From Candidatus Saccharimonadia bacterium (lineage in GTDB: Bacteria > Patescibacteriota > Saccharimonadia > Saccharimonadales > Saccharimonadaceae), in contig JALRBM010000069.1 in assembly GCA_023257755.1 (NCBI GenBank), positions 1-10,586 on the forward strand: a stretch of DNA of 10,586 nucleotides, given 5' to 3'. Positions 1-5,736 of this stretch are shown here, piece by piece (the stretch's first letter is position 1; every line of letters starts with the position of its first letter). The notes below the pieces were generated by a model. The model had not been told where the DNA came from, made no database searches, and saw nothing but the letters and a program-made list of their open reading frames with translations. Both the position numbers and the translations under genes were made by a program.

Positions 1-326
1 ACGGTAAAATCTTTTTCACTAAAACTCAGCCACGAGGCAACCTCCGGAGCTGTGTCTTGAAATTCTATCGTGCCGCTACCTGTCACCTTAAAAGCACGGG
101 GAGTAATCGTCAGGCGCTCCGTCTGTGATCCTGCATTACGAATTTTTAGCTCCTGTATCGTCTCCTGACCAGGTTTAACTGTCGTGACGATCGGCGAGGG
201 AGAAACCTGAATAAAAAACTCACCCTCGGCAGCAGAAGCCCTTGGCGCTCCGCCTCCTGCCATAACACAGGCCACTACCGCCAAAGCGATGAATGGAAAA
301 CGGAGACGACGCAGTATTTTTCGCAT
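1..326 (-). CDS. Secreted DUF916-like beta-sandwich protein (C-terminus outside window)
   Basis: The frame is open from an ATG at 324-326 to the window edge, giving about 108 residues, so the C-terminal part is missing. Residues 1-34 look like a Sec signal peptide: a basic start (MRKILRRLR), a hydrophobic stretch and a probable cut after ASA. The next segment (VSPSPIVTTVKPGQETIQEL, then KIRNAGSQTERLTI) resembles the N-terminal beta-sandwich of DUF916, the host-binding component of Gram-positive WxL surface complexes. The family call is inference from pattern, not from a search. The start lies 10 bases after the stop of the gene at 337-1380. An AAAGG ribosome site overlaps that stop, so the two genes are probably an operon with coupled translation. 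Its likely role is at the outer face of the membrane, possibly binding the upstream gene's product. It could instead be an unrelated Ig-like exported protein. Confidence 0.72.
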   Translation of the reverse strand, partial: MRKILRRLRFPFIALAVVACVMAGGGAPRASAAEGEFFIQVSPSPIVTTVKPGQETIQELKIRNAGSQTERLTITPRAFKVTGSGTIEFQDTAPEVASWLSFSEKDFT

Positions 327-336
327 ATACCAGCCT

Positions 337-1380
337 TTAGAAGAGACCTGCACCGATAATAGTAATGGTATCCGTGTAGTCGCTGGCCGCAGCCGTAATA
401 CCGCTGATCGCGACGTTATTTTTAATCGTTAACACCGCGGCACTTGCCGTACCATTTGATGACGCCAGGGTACGGAAGCTTGTATCTAAGCCTCCACCTT
501 GGCCGGCGGCTGTTCCAACGAACGGTGCCGCAACGGTGATCGTTCCCGATCCTCCGCCTTGAGTACTAGTGATGCCCGTGTTGTAGCCTTGGGTGCCCGC
601 AACCAGCGTACTATTGGTTCCTGGAGTGGTCGAACCGATGGTGTATGATGCTGAGGCTGATGCCAGGCCGGTGTTAGCGTCCTTTGCCCATACTGCCCAG
701 CCATTTTTGGCATTCGTGTCAACCGTGGCAGTCCTTGGGGTTGGACTGGTTGTCACGCTTGATGTACTGAGGGTACCCAGCGCATCAGTATTGCCGCTGA
801 GCGCAAAGGAGAAGGTTGAGGGAACTGTTGCCGTTACGGTAATCTGATCATTCGTAATACTGGCAGTACTGTACCCGGCAGTATCGATGTTGGCAGGCGC
901 GTTAGTCCGGGTCGTTACTGACCCGGTATTCGAACTGGTGGCGCTTGACTTAACCGTCACGGCAGCCGCGTTTGTCCAGTTAAAGCAGTAAAGCGTCCCA
1001 ACCGTTAGATCACCGCTTGGAAATGTCACAACTTGCCCGGTGACATTTGTTGCCGTTGCGATGCTAGGCCACGCAGTCCCGCCCGTCGGCCAGGCAAGGT
1101 TCGTCGTATTAACGGTAAAGTTTGCCGCTGACCCGAGGGTATAGCCTGTCGGGAAAGTTACCTGGACATCCGCTTCCGTAGCAGTACTGGTTGGTTGAGC
1201 ACATACCGTTCCAGTAGTTTGCGTGCTTATTTGCATGCGATCAAATCGGACAGTCGTCTTGCCAAGATCAGCAGCCAAGGCTGGAGTGCTTGTTAGCACT
1301 GGTGCCACCATAGCAAGTAGCAGTATTAAGATTGCCATTAACCTACGCGAGGGTAGCGTCCTCTTATAGAATTGGCCCAT
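337..1380 (-). CDS. Secreted WxL-like surface protein, 347 aa
   Basis: The start is the ATG at 1378-1380. A longer in-frame version from 1458 would run through the promoter, whereas this ATG has a GAAGGGA ribosome site just upstream and opens a classic signal peptide (MGQFYKR, then a hydrophobic core, ending TPALA|A at about residue 36). The mature protein is rich in Thr, Ser, Ala and Gly and looks all-beta. Residues about 170-347 hold a stretch with GWAVWAKDANTGLAS and end in SDYTDTITIIGAGLF. That arrangement recalls the C-terminal WxL domain (a GWxL-type motif followed by a terminal beta strand), but the second canonical WxL motif is absent, so this is at best a divergent relative. The gene is followed 10 bases later by a DUF916-like gene, the usual partner of WxL proteins. 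Function is inferred: a cell-envelope structural or adhesion protein. It could also belong to another beta-sandwich coat family. Confidence 0.75.
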   Translation of the reverse strand: MGQFYKRTLPSRRLMAILILLLAMVAPVLTSTPALAADLGKTTVRFDRMQISTQTTGTVCAQPTSTATEADVQVTFPTGYTLGSAANFTVNTTNLAWPTGGTAWPSIATATNVTGQVVTFPSGDLTVGTLYCFNWTNAAAVTVKSSATSSNTGSVTTRTNAPANIDTAGYSTASITNDQITVTATVPSTFSFALSGNTDALGTLSTSSVTTSPTPRTATVDTNAKNGWAVWAKDANTGLASASASYTIGSTTPGTNSTLVAGTQGYNTGITSTQGGGSGTITVAAPFVGTAAGQGGGLDTSFRTLASSNGTASAAVLTIKNNVAISGITAAASDYTDTITIIGAGLF

Positions 1381-1423
1381 GTGATTTCCCTTCTTTCCCC
1401 CTATCAAAAAATCGGTTATCCTC

Positions 1424-1452
1424 AGTATAGCGGTTATGTATAGGGTGTGCAA
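1424..1452 (-). promoter_or_regulatory. Promoter of the WxL-like/DUF916-like operon
   Basis: On the minus strand TTGCAC (1447-1452) and TATACT (1424-1429) are separated by exactly 17 bases, a near-consensus sigma-70 type promoter. Transcription would begin near 1417, giving a leader of about 37 bases before the ATG at 1380. It lies in the 109-base gap between two divergent genes. I see no equally good promoter for the plus-strand gene at 1490. Confidence 0.75.
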
Positions 1453-1489
1453 GCACACTTTACAACACTTTTATCGCAGGAGAAAATGA

Positions 1490-2392
1490 ATGTCCGCAGC
1501 TCGATCCACATGGCGATTACTCTTTGGCGCAGGGATTGCGATCCTTTTCCTGCTCCCAATTCTTCCGGCATATGCCGATGACTTAACGATTAGCGCAACC
1601 GTCCACTCGCCAGCCCCGACCCAGGCCGCCCTTATTACGTCACACTACGACGGACAGCGAGTACCAACTAAGGACGCGATTATACGTGGAACCTGTTCAC
1701 TGGACACGGCCTTTGTCGAGCTTCGGCGTAACAGTGTTTTTGCCGGCACGACCCTATGCACGGCAGGCGTATTTGAAATCCCTCTTACCTTTTTGCTTGG
1801 TCCGAACCAATTACAAGTTATAGCACTCAGCAGCACCGGTAATGCTGGACCTCCATCACCAATTATCACCGTATTTTACGATCCACCCGCACCAGAAAAG
1901 CCTCCTTTGGCACCACCCGCGCCGCTTGCGCCATTGATCAGGGGAAGCGGCGAGCCGTGTCGAGCACAGCTGGCAGTCCTTGCCGCTCCTCCATACCAAG
2001 AAGGGAGCGTGCAGCATCGTCTTGGCTGGACCCTATCAATGCCATCGGGCTGTGCCCCTTATCGAATTACGGCCGATTGGGGCGACGGTATTGTCACTAT
2101 AGATAAGCTTGAACAAAAGACATATACACTTACCCATACCTACCAAACCCCCGGCTATTACGCTATCTTATTTAGGATCACGGATGCAGCCGGCCAACAA
2201 AGCGTCATCCAAGTGATTGCAGTCATCCGGGCCGGCGCTTCGCCTCAAGCTAGTCTTCCTACTACCCCTAGCCCCGACTGGGTAGTGCCGACAATCGTTG
2301 CCGCCACACTAACATCGGTAGTCCTCGTTGCGGGAGGCTGGCGCTGGATATTTCGTTTCACGAAGTGGGTTCTTTATAGGCTATTCGGCTAG
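1490..2392 (+). CDS. Exported Ig-like/PKD-domain membrane-anchored protein, 300 aa
   Basis: The ATG at 1490 follows an AGGAG at 1478-1482. Residues 1-29 form a signal peptide ending PAYA|DD. Residues about 47-130 look like a bacterial Ig-like domain (DGQRVPTKDAIIRGTCS and a strand pattern to ITVFYD). A Pro/Ala linker spans 131-148. Residues about 155-248 carry PKD hallmarks: ADWGDG at 195-200 and THTYQTPGYY at 215-224. A hydrophobic segment at about 264-284 and a short basic tail (RFTKWVLYR) anchor it in the membrane. Four cysteines occur in the two outer domains (CS, LC, PC, GC contexts), so disulfides are possible. PKD and Ig-like domains generally mediate protein or sugar contacts outside the cell; a precise role cannot be read here. 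It is divergent from the WxL-like gene, and its stop codon overlaps that of the convergent neighbour. Confidence 0.82.
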   Translation: MSAARSTWRLLFGAGIAILFLLPILPAYADDLTISATVHSPAPTQAALITSHYDGQRVPTKDAIIRGTCSLDTAFVELRRNSVFAGTTLCTAGVFEIPLTFLLGPNQLQVIALSSTGNAGPPSPIITVFYDPPAPEKPPLAPPAPLAPLIRGSGEPCRAQLAVLAAPPYQEGSVQHRLGWTLSMPSGCAPYRITADWGDGIVTIDKLEQKTYTLTHTYQTPGYYAILFRITDAAGQQSVIQVIAVIRAGASPQASLPTTPSPDWVVPTIVAATLTSVVLVAGGWRWIFRFTKWVLYRLFG

Positions 2393-3639
2393 GCCGTCGT
2401 ATTGTCAGCGACAAGTCCTAGCGAACTCAACGCCGTGCGAAGCTGCGCCTCTGCTGGAGACTCACCTGCCCGAGAATATGTCAGCGCTGGTCTTGCAGCT
2501 ACCGGTGCGCCGTAAAATCCAAGCGCACTGCCGGTATGCGCCATTGCACCGGCAAAAATCGCTGCGCTATTGACTGCCATCGTGTTGGCGCCCGCCCGAT
2601 AAATCAGCGTGTCTCCACCCAACCTTATGCCTGCAAAGCCGCCTAGATCTCCCATCGTTACCTCGTTGGTCGTTCCTCGTTGCGACGTCACATTGTACTG
2701 GTTAACATCAAGAACTTTCGATACAACACGGCTGACCGCCCTTATCCAGCTAGAATCAAGTGTGAAAGGCACCTCAGAATCGGGGGTTGTCGTAGCCCAA
2801 ACTCTCTTAATCGCCGGCATTCTATCTGTAGAGGCATTCGTAATCACCTCCCACATGCAGTGGCCCTGATTAAACGTAGCGATTCGACTGTCCGTGACGA
2901 TCGCCACCTGCCCGTCGGGTAAACTTATAAATGCTGTGCTGCCAAGGAATGTGGCAGAAAGCCTGTGGGCCGTCTGGCCATCAGCGGTAAGCGCCGGACT
3001 AAATGCGCCTGATGCAAGCACTATTAAGCTGCCGCTCCCCTGGCGAACCTCAAACACCCAGTTGGTCGGATTGACCGTAAAATGACAGGCCAAATCGCTG
3101 AGATCCATGGCGGCCGTATTCGCAACTAAAATCGTTACGGCACCCGTTGAGGTTGACCCCGATTCAAACACAAATTCCGCGCCTTGCTGCCAAACCGGCG
3201 CAGAAAGTGAAATCTGTCCGTATCCTGCACCAACCACCCCGGCGGCAAGAGTAACACGTTGATTTCGGATTCGCAGCGGCTGCGTTCCGCTTGTCGTCCA
3301 TGATTGGCCGGAATCCGCCTGCGTTCCTCCCAGCAAAGCATCCGCCTTCGCCTGCCACTGATCGTGCGTAAACGCCTCAGGGGTTTTAATATATTTCCCA
3401 GTTAGGCTAACCTCATTTGAGTCGCCGTCGATACTATTGACGACTGGCTTCCACTCTAAAATGCCTCCATCTGCCGTTATCGTTTGACCGTCGGACGGGC
3501 CGTTAGTGGTAGAAAGCTGGGAAACCCCAACCGTTGCACTCTTCAGGTTGCCATCTGTCGTATGGGCAGTTGAAAGGTAATCATTAAGGACGTTGCCCCA
3601 TGATCCTGCATCAGCCCCTGGAACCGGTAATCTGGCCAT
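2389..3639 (-). CDS. Tail-fibre-like surface protein with lectin-like domain, 416 aa
   Basis: The ATG at 3637-3639 is preceded by AAGGAG (3645-3650) and a promoter. The N-terminus (MARLPVPGADAGSWGNVLND, then YLSTAHTTDGNLKSA) is a short conserved module I associate with CPR and phage-like receptor-binding proteins. The C-terminal 48 residues (from TGSALGFYGAPVAARPALTY, ending in a leucine-rich ALSSLGL) match the LGFYG-type tail found in phage fibre-like proteins. Between them, residues about 125-285 look like a jelly-roll of the LamG/concanavalin type (for example FISLPDGQVAIVTDSRI). There is no signal peptide, so export by a non-Sec route or a role in a phage-tail-like particle are both open. 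No other phage structural gene is visible nearby. The gene converges on the PKD gene, and the two stop codons share the palindrome CTAG. Confidence 0.75.
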   Translation of the reverse strand: MARLPVPGADAGSWGNVLNDYLSTAHTTDGNLKSATVGVSQLSTTNGPSDGQTITADGGILEWKPVVNSIDGDSNEVSLTGKYIKTPEAFTHDQWQAKADALLGGTQADSGQSWTTSGTQPLRIRNQRVTLAAGVVGAGYGQISLSAPVWQQGAEFVFESGSTSTGAVTILVANTAAMDLSDLACHFTVNPTNWVFEVRQGSGSLIVLASGAFSPALTADGQTAHRLSATFLGSTAFISLPDGQVAIVTDSRIATFNQGHCMWEVITNASTDRMPAIKRVWATTTPDSEVPFTLDSSWIRAVSRVVSKVLDVNQYNVTSQRGTTNEVTMGDLGGFAGIRLGGDTLIYRAGANTMAVNSAAIFAGAMAHTGSALGFYGAPVAARPALTYSRAGESPAEAQLRTALSSLGLVADNTTA

Positions 3640-3661
3640 GTTTGCTCCTTTTATTAGCTAA

Positions 3662-3690
3662 ATAATATCATAAGCGCTATCAAATATCAG
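3662..3690 (-). promoter_or_regulatory. Promoter of the tail-fibre-like gene
   Basis: On the minus strand, CTGATA (3685-3690) and TATTAT (3662-3667) are 17 bases apart. TG stands one base before the -10 box, making an extended -10. Transcription would start near 3655, leaving a short leader just long enough for the AAGGAG at 3645-3650. Confidence 0.6.
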
Positions 3691-3750
3691 GATTGATTTC
3701 TAGCTTGCAACTTCATACTGCGAACTCCATGACTAAGATGTACACCCAGA

Positions 3751-3803
3751 AATGCGAAAACCCGCTCCTCTGCGGAGCGAAGCTCAACGCATAGAGCGGG
3801 GTT
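3751..3803 (-). terminator. Terminator downstream of the HIT gene
   Basis: Read on the minus strand, GAGCGGG-type arms lead into GGGTTTTCGCATTT. Two pairings compete: an outer stem between 3761-3767 (CCCGCTC) and 3794-3800 (GAGCGGG), and an inner 6-bp hairpin between 3763-3768 and 3774-3779 with a 5-base loop. Either leaves the short T-run (complement of 3757-3760) just after the stem. It lies between the HIT stop and the promoter of the next minus-strand gene. Confidence 0.65.
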
Positions 3804-3826
3804 GGGTGGAAAAAGAGGGGAATCCG

Positions 3827-3846
3827 CGCGGACAGTAATTTCCGCG
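3827..3846. repeat. Short inverted repeat after the HIT stop
   Basis: CGCGGA (3827-3832) and TCCGCG (3841-3846) form a perfect 6-bp stem with an 8-base loop, 22 bases past the HIT stop on the minus strand. It has no T-run. It may add stability to the 3' end of the mRNA ahead of the terminator at 3751-3803. Confidence 0.4.
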
Positions 3847-3868
3847 TGCCTCTTTTGCCACGAGACGA

Positions 3869-4267
3869 TCAGTCGGCGCGGAGCAGCTCGTCAAGCAACT
3901 CCTTCATCGTGGCCAGCCCTTTGCCGGCCGTCGGGTCGTCGGCCGAACAGCGGACCACCCAGACGTGGAGGTGTGGCTGGGTCTGGCCCGCGGAGGCGCC
4001 TTGGTTGAACGAAATGATGGCCTCGCCACCCATGTCGTCCTTCTGGCGCTTGGCCTCCAGCATGATGTCATCCCAGACGCCGGTCAGTTCCGCGATGTCC
4101 TCGGCGTGGTGCCGGGGAATCACGAGCCGGTACTTGGTGCGGTCCCATTCGACCATCTCACCGGTCGCCTTATCCCGCCGAAGAGGGACGACCACGAAGA
4201 CCTTATCGGTTTCCGCGATCACCTCCTCGGGCTTTCGACTAGGGATACGGCAAAGCATGCAATCCAC
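3869..4267 (-). CDS. HIT-family nucleotide hydrolase/transferase-like protein, 132 aa
   Basis: HIT proteins hydrolyse or transfer nucleoside phosphates using a histidine triad. Here the N-terminus has the usual zinc-type CxxC (DCMLCRIP), a central RLVIPRHHAEDIAEL segment typical of the fold, and near the C-terminus GQTQPHLHVWVV, which aligns with the HxHxHxx triad. The first two histidines, including the one that serves as nucleophile in the family, are present, but the third triad position is Trp. Length fits the family. I choose GTG at 4265-4267 because AAGGAG (4274-4279) stands 6 bases upstream. A TTG at 4295-4297 would be longer but lies only 13 bases from the promoter -10 box and has no ribosome site. 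A promoter lies upstream and a terminator downstream, so it is probably transcribed alone. Its codons are strongly G/C-ending, unlike the surface genes to the left. Confidence 0.85.
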   Translation of the reverse strand: MDCMLCRIPSRKPEEVIAETDKVFVVVPLRRDKATGEMVEWDRTKYRLVIPRHHAEDIAELTGVWDDIMLEAKRQKDDMGGEAIISFNQGASAGQTQPHLHVWVVRCSADDPTAGKGLATMKELLDELLRAD

Positions 4268-4273
4268 GTGGGT

Positions 4274-4279
4274 CTCCTT
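4274..4279 (-). promoter_or_regulatory. Ribosome binding site fixing the HIT start at 4267
   Basis: The minus strand reads AAGGAG followed by ACCCAC and GTG. The 6-base spacing decides for the GTG start over the upstream TTG and over the ATG three codons further in, which would cut off the first cysteine of the CxxC pair. Confidence 0.7.
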
Positions 4280-4310
4280 GTCGTCGGTCCAACACAATGT
4301 TGGTAATAAT

Positions 4311-4339
4311 ATTATAGCACAATATGTATATTTAGTCTA
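4311..4339 (-). promoter_or_regulatory. Promoter of the HIT gene
   Basis: On the minus strand TAGACT (4334-4339, four of six consensus bases) and a perfect TATAAT (4311-4316) are 17 bases apart. Transcription would begin near 4304, giving a leader of about 37 bases before the GTG start. Confidence 0.7.
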
Positions 4340-4475
4340 TAACCAGTATACATCAAAAAGATGCGGTTACGTGGTTTTTCGTATGTTTTAAGCCAACACA
4401 TTTTCACATACTGCACAGGGGTGATCGCGGTCTCTCGTAAGAGAGTTGACATAAAGTCTATAACTTAGATTGCAA
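4340..4475. other. AT-rich spacer with a 10-bp direct repeat and small hairpin
   Basis: No gene is visible here. AGTCTATAAC occurs at 4334-4343, overlapping the -35 box of the HIT promoter, and again at 4455-4464. A perfect 5-bp hairpin with a GTAA loop (CTCTC/GAGAG) lies at 4432-4445. TTGACA is present on the plus strand at 4446-4451 but lacks a well spaced -10 box. Confidence 0.4.
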
Positions 4476-4476
4476 A

Positions 4477-4508
4477 AGAAAAAGCCCACTGCTTAGTGGG
4501 ACTTTTCT
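4477..4508 (-). terminator. Terminator downstream of tRNA-Glu (probably bidirectional)
   Basis: CCCACT (4485-4490) and AGTGGG (4495-4500) form a 6-bp stem with loop GCTT. On the minus strand the stem is followed by CTTTTTCTTTTG, a good T-run, and it lies 17 bases past the tRNA 3' end. On the plus strand it is followed by ACTTTTCT, so it may act both ways. Confidence 0.8.
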
Positions 4509-4524
4509 AGTCTGAATAATTACT

Positions 4525-4599
4525 TGGTGACCCTACCGGGAATCGAACCCGGATTGCCAGGATGAAAACCTGGTGTCCTAACCGTTAGACGATAGGGCC
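4525..4599 (-). tRNA. tRNA-Glu (anticodon UUC), CCA encoded
   Basis: The minus strand reads GGCCCTATCGTCTAACGG at the 5' end and folds into a complete cloverleaf. The acceptor stem GGCCCTA/TAGGGTC has one G-U pair. The D arm has the stem GTCT/GGAC. The anticodon stem CCAGG/CCTGG has loop TTTTCAT, giving anticodon TTC at plus-strand bases 4564-4566. The T arm is CCGGG-TTCGATT-CCCGG, followed by discriminator A and genomic CCA. Length is 75 bases including CCA. It stands alone, with no other tRNA in the window. No convincing promoter box could be assigned in the AT-rich sequence upstream (4600-4700). Confidence 0.96.
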
Positions 4600-4740
4600 A
4601 AATTGTGAGAGAAAAGGAACAAAAATGTGTTTACATATTTTTGAACTTTTCCGAGCAATTTGTGCCCGATATGGAACATATAGGGCTGCGCTCTCAAGTA
4701 TCTGCCGAGGCATTAACTCCAAAGTAGTGTAGCAAAAATA
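4600..4740. other. Spacer upstream of tRNA-Glu, no gene seen
   Basis: This stretch must contain the tRNA promoter, but its boxes are weak: TTGCTC and TATGTA on the minus strand are only 15 bases apart. Open frames crossing it include the tRNA and are not credible genes. Confidence 0.4.
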
Positions 4741-4743
4741 AAT

Positions 4744-4802
4744 CCTCTTTTCAAGAGGTGAGTGGATGTGGTGGGCGGCGCCTGCGGGAGCCGCCCACCA
4801 CA
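4744..4802 (-). terminator. Tandem hairpin terminator of the 182-aa gene
   Basis: Two hairpins follow the stop of the minus-strand gene. The first is a perfect 13-bp stem (TGTGGTGGGCGGC at 4767-4779 with its complement at 4790-4802, 10-base loop) that starts 17 bases after the stop and has no T-run. The second is CCTCTT/AAGAGG (4744-4758) with a 3-base loop, followed on the minus strand by ATTTATTTTTGC. Together they look like a strong stop signal or an mRNA end cap plus terminator. Confidence 0.75.
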
Positions 4803-4818
4803 ATCCGACGGATAGGAA

Positions 4819-5367
4819 CTAGGATGCGATCGAGAGGCCCGGAGCTTGGCGCAGTCCTCTCATGCGAACCCGATCGCGCGCGGGGCGTCCATGGAAGTGC
4901 CGATCATTGCGGTAGCTCTGCCTGGCACCCTTGAACATGGTCAGGTACTCGTCGGCGACTGACTGAGGCACCCACCACTCGCCGTTGACGTACCAGACGA
5001 GCTTCATGTCCCGCAGCATCACCAAGAGACGCATGAAGATCTCGAAGCGGACCTGCCGGGCCACTGCCTCGCGGTGCCTCTTGGGGACGTCCCGGTAAGC
5101 GACCGGAAGGTCGCTCAGGGAGTAGATCTTGTTCTGGGCCCGCTCGCTCATCACCCTCTGGATGTAGGTAGCCAGGCTGGTCAGCTTGTCGTCGAGCCCC
5201 ACGATGTAGCCATGGGTTGCTCGGCGCCCCTTACCAGACCGGGCATCCGCAAACACGCGGATCACCCTCCAGCGGGCATCGTGCAGCGCCTCGGCGAACT
5301 GCCCCGCGGTAAGAAAGTCGCCAAGCTCGAGTTCCTGCGGGTCCCGTTCCCCGTTTGTGCTTATCAC
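4819..5367 (-). CDS. Unrecognised basic protein, 182 aa, possible winged-helix core
   Basis: The start is GTG at 5365-5367, with GGAGG about 4 bases upstream on the minus strand. I do not recognise the family. It is soluble, with no signal or membrane segment. Residues 1-30 are acidic (ERDPQELELGDFLT). Residues 31-60 are basic (RWRVIRVFADARSGKGRRA). Residues about 90-133 suggest helix-helix-hairpin (RHREAVARQVRFEIFMRLLV, then MLRDMKLVWYVNGEWWVP), which could be a winged-helix unit. The last 35 residues are strongly basic (RNDRHFHGRPARDRVRMRG). This composition suits nucleic-acid binding, but that is inference. Codons end mostly in G or C, as in the HIT and 5737-7830 genes. It is divergent from the operon starting at 5737 and ends in tandem hairpins, so it is probably monocistronic. 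A regulator of the divergent operon is one possibility, with no direct evidence. Confidence 0.7.
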   Translation of the reverse strand: MISTNGERDPQELELGDFLTAGQFAEALHDARWRVIRVFADARSGKGRRATHGYIVGLDDKLTSLATYIQRVMSERAQNKIYSLSDLPVAYRDVPKRHREAVARQVRFEIFMRLLVMLRDMKLVWYVNGEWWVPQSVADEYLTMFKGARQSYRNDRHFHGRPARDRVRMRGLRQAPGLSIAS

Positions 5368-5529
5368 TGTTCCTCCGTCGGTAGGTACTTCGCAGACGTC
5401 GGATCCCTCTCTGTCCAGTGTCCCGAACCGGGCACTTCTTGTGCGATACCCCTATTAAATAGTACAGGGATAGAATTAGCAATATATGTCAAATATGTGT
5501 CGGTTTAGATATTTTACCCCTTAAGACTA
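5368..5529. other. Divergent intergenic region with 11-bp palindrome
   Basis: The GC-rich part next to the 182-aa gene gives way near 5450 to AT-rich sequence. CTATTAAATAG (5452-5462) is an odd palindrome (5 bp either side of one base), flanked by CCCC on the left and CAGGG on the right. It sits where an operator for the 182-aa gene could lie. On the minus strand TTGACA (5487-5492) is present, but no -10 box lies 16-18 bases away, so I do not call a promoter. Confidence 0.35.
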
Positions 5530-5558
5530 TTGACATTTTACTCATTTTGTGATAAATT
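5530..5558 (+). promoter_or_regulatory. Extended -10 promoter of the GC-rich two-gene unit
   Basis: Perfect TTGACA (5530-5535) is followed after 17 bases by TAAATT (5553-5558), with TG one base before it. Transcription should start near 5565. The AT-rich promoter contrasts with the GC-rich genes that follow. Confidence 0.72.
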
Positions 5559-5564
5559 ACATAC

Positions 5565-5736
5565 AGCATTGAGTTCGAGGTGTCGAACCCACCGGGTTCA
5601 TTAACAAGTCAGATCATTACAGTACATGTGCGCTACTGGCCGCAGTATCCTGGGTGTGAATCGACTTCATCCCCGGGGCCGCTGCGGCTAGCAGACCCAA
5701 GCACATGACTACCATCCCGCACACATGGAGGCAACC
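5565..5736 (+). promoter_or_regulatory. Long structured 5' leader, candidate cis-regulatory RNA
   Basis: About 170 bases separate the predicted transcription start from the ATG at 5737. Hairpin A is GTTCGA (5573-5578) with TCGAAC (5583-5588). Hairpin B is GAACCC (5585-5590) with GGGTTC (5594-5599). They share bases 5585-5588 and so cannot form together. Further on, CTGGCCGCAG (5636-5645) pairs with CTGCGGCTAG (5682-5691) over ten pairs, one of them G-U, enclosing a loop with CCCCGGGG. This does not match a riboswitch class I know. A simple untranslated leader with chance structure remains possible. Confidence 0.45.

Noticed and set aside
1416..1444. TTATCC/TATAGG as a plus-strand promoter for the PKD gene
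   Set aside because: The -35 box matches only three of six bases, and the site overlaps the much better minus-strand promoter.
5487..5492. TTGACA on the minus strand as -35 of the 182-aa gene
   Set aside because: No acceptable -10 box lies 16-18 bases downstream; the nearest candidate (TACTAT) is 22 bases away.
5573..5599. T-arm-like sequence on the minus strand (GGGTTCGACACC) as a possible att remnant of tRNA-Glu
   Set aside because: Only GGGTTCGA, eight bases, matches tRNA-Glu. The flanks differ, no integrase is present, and the bases are better explained by the two leader hairpins.
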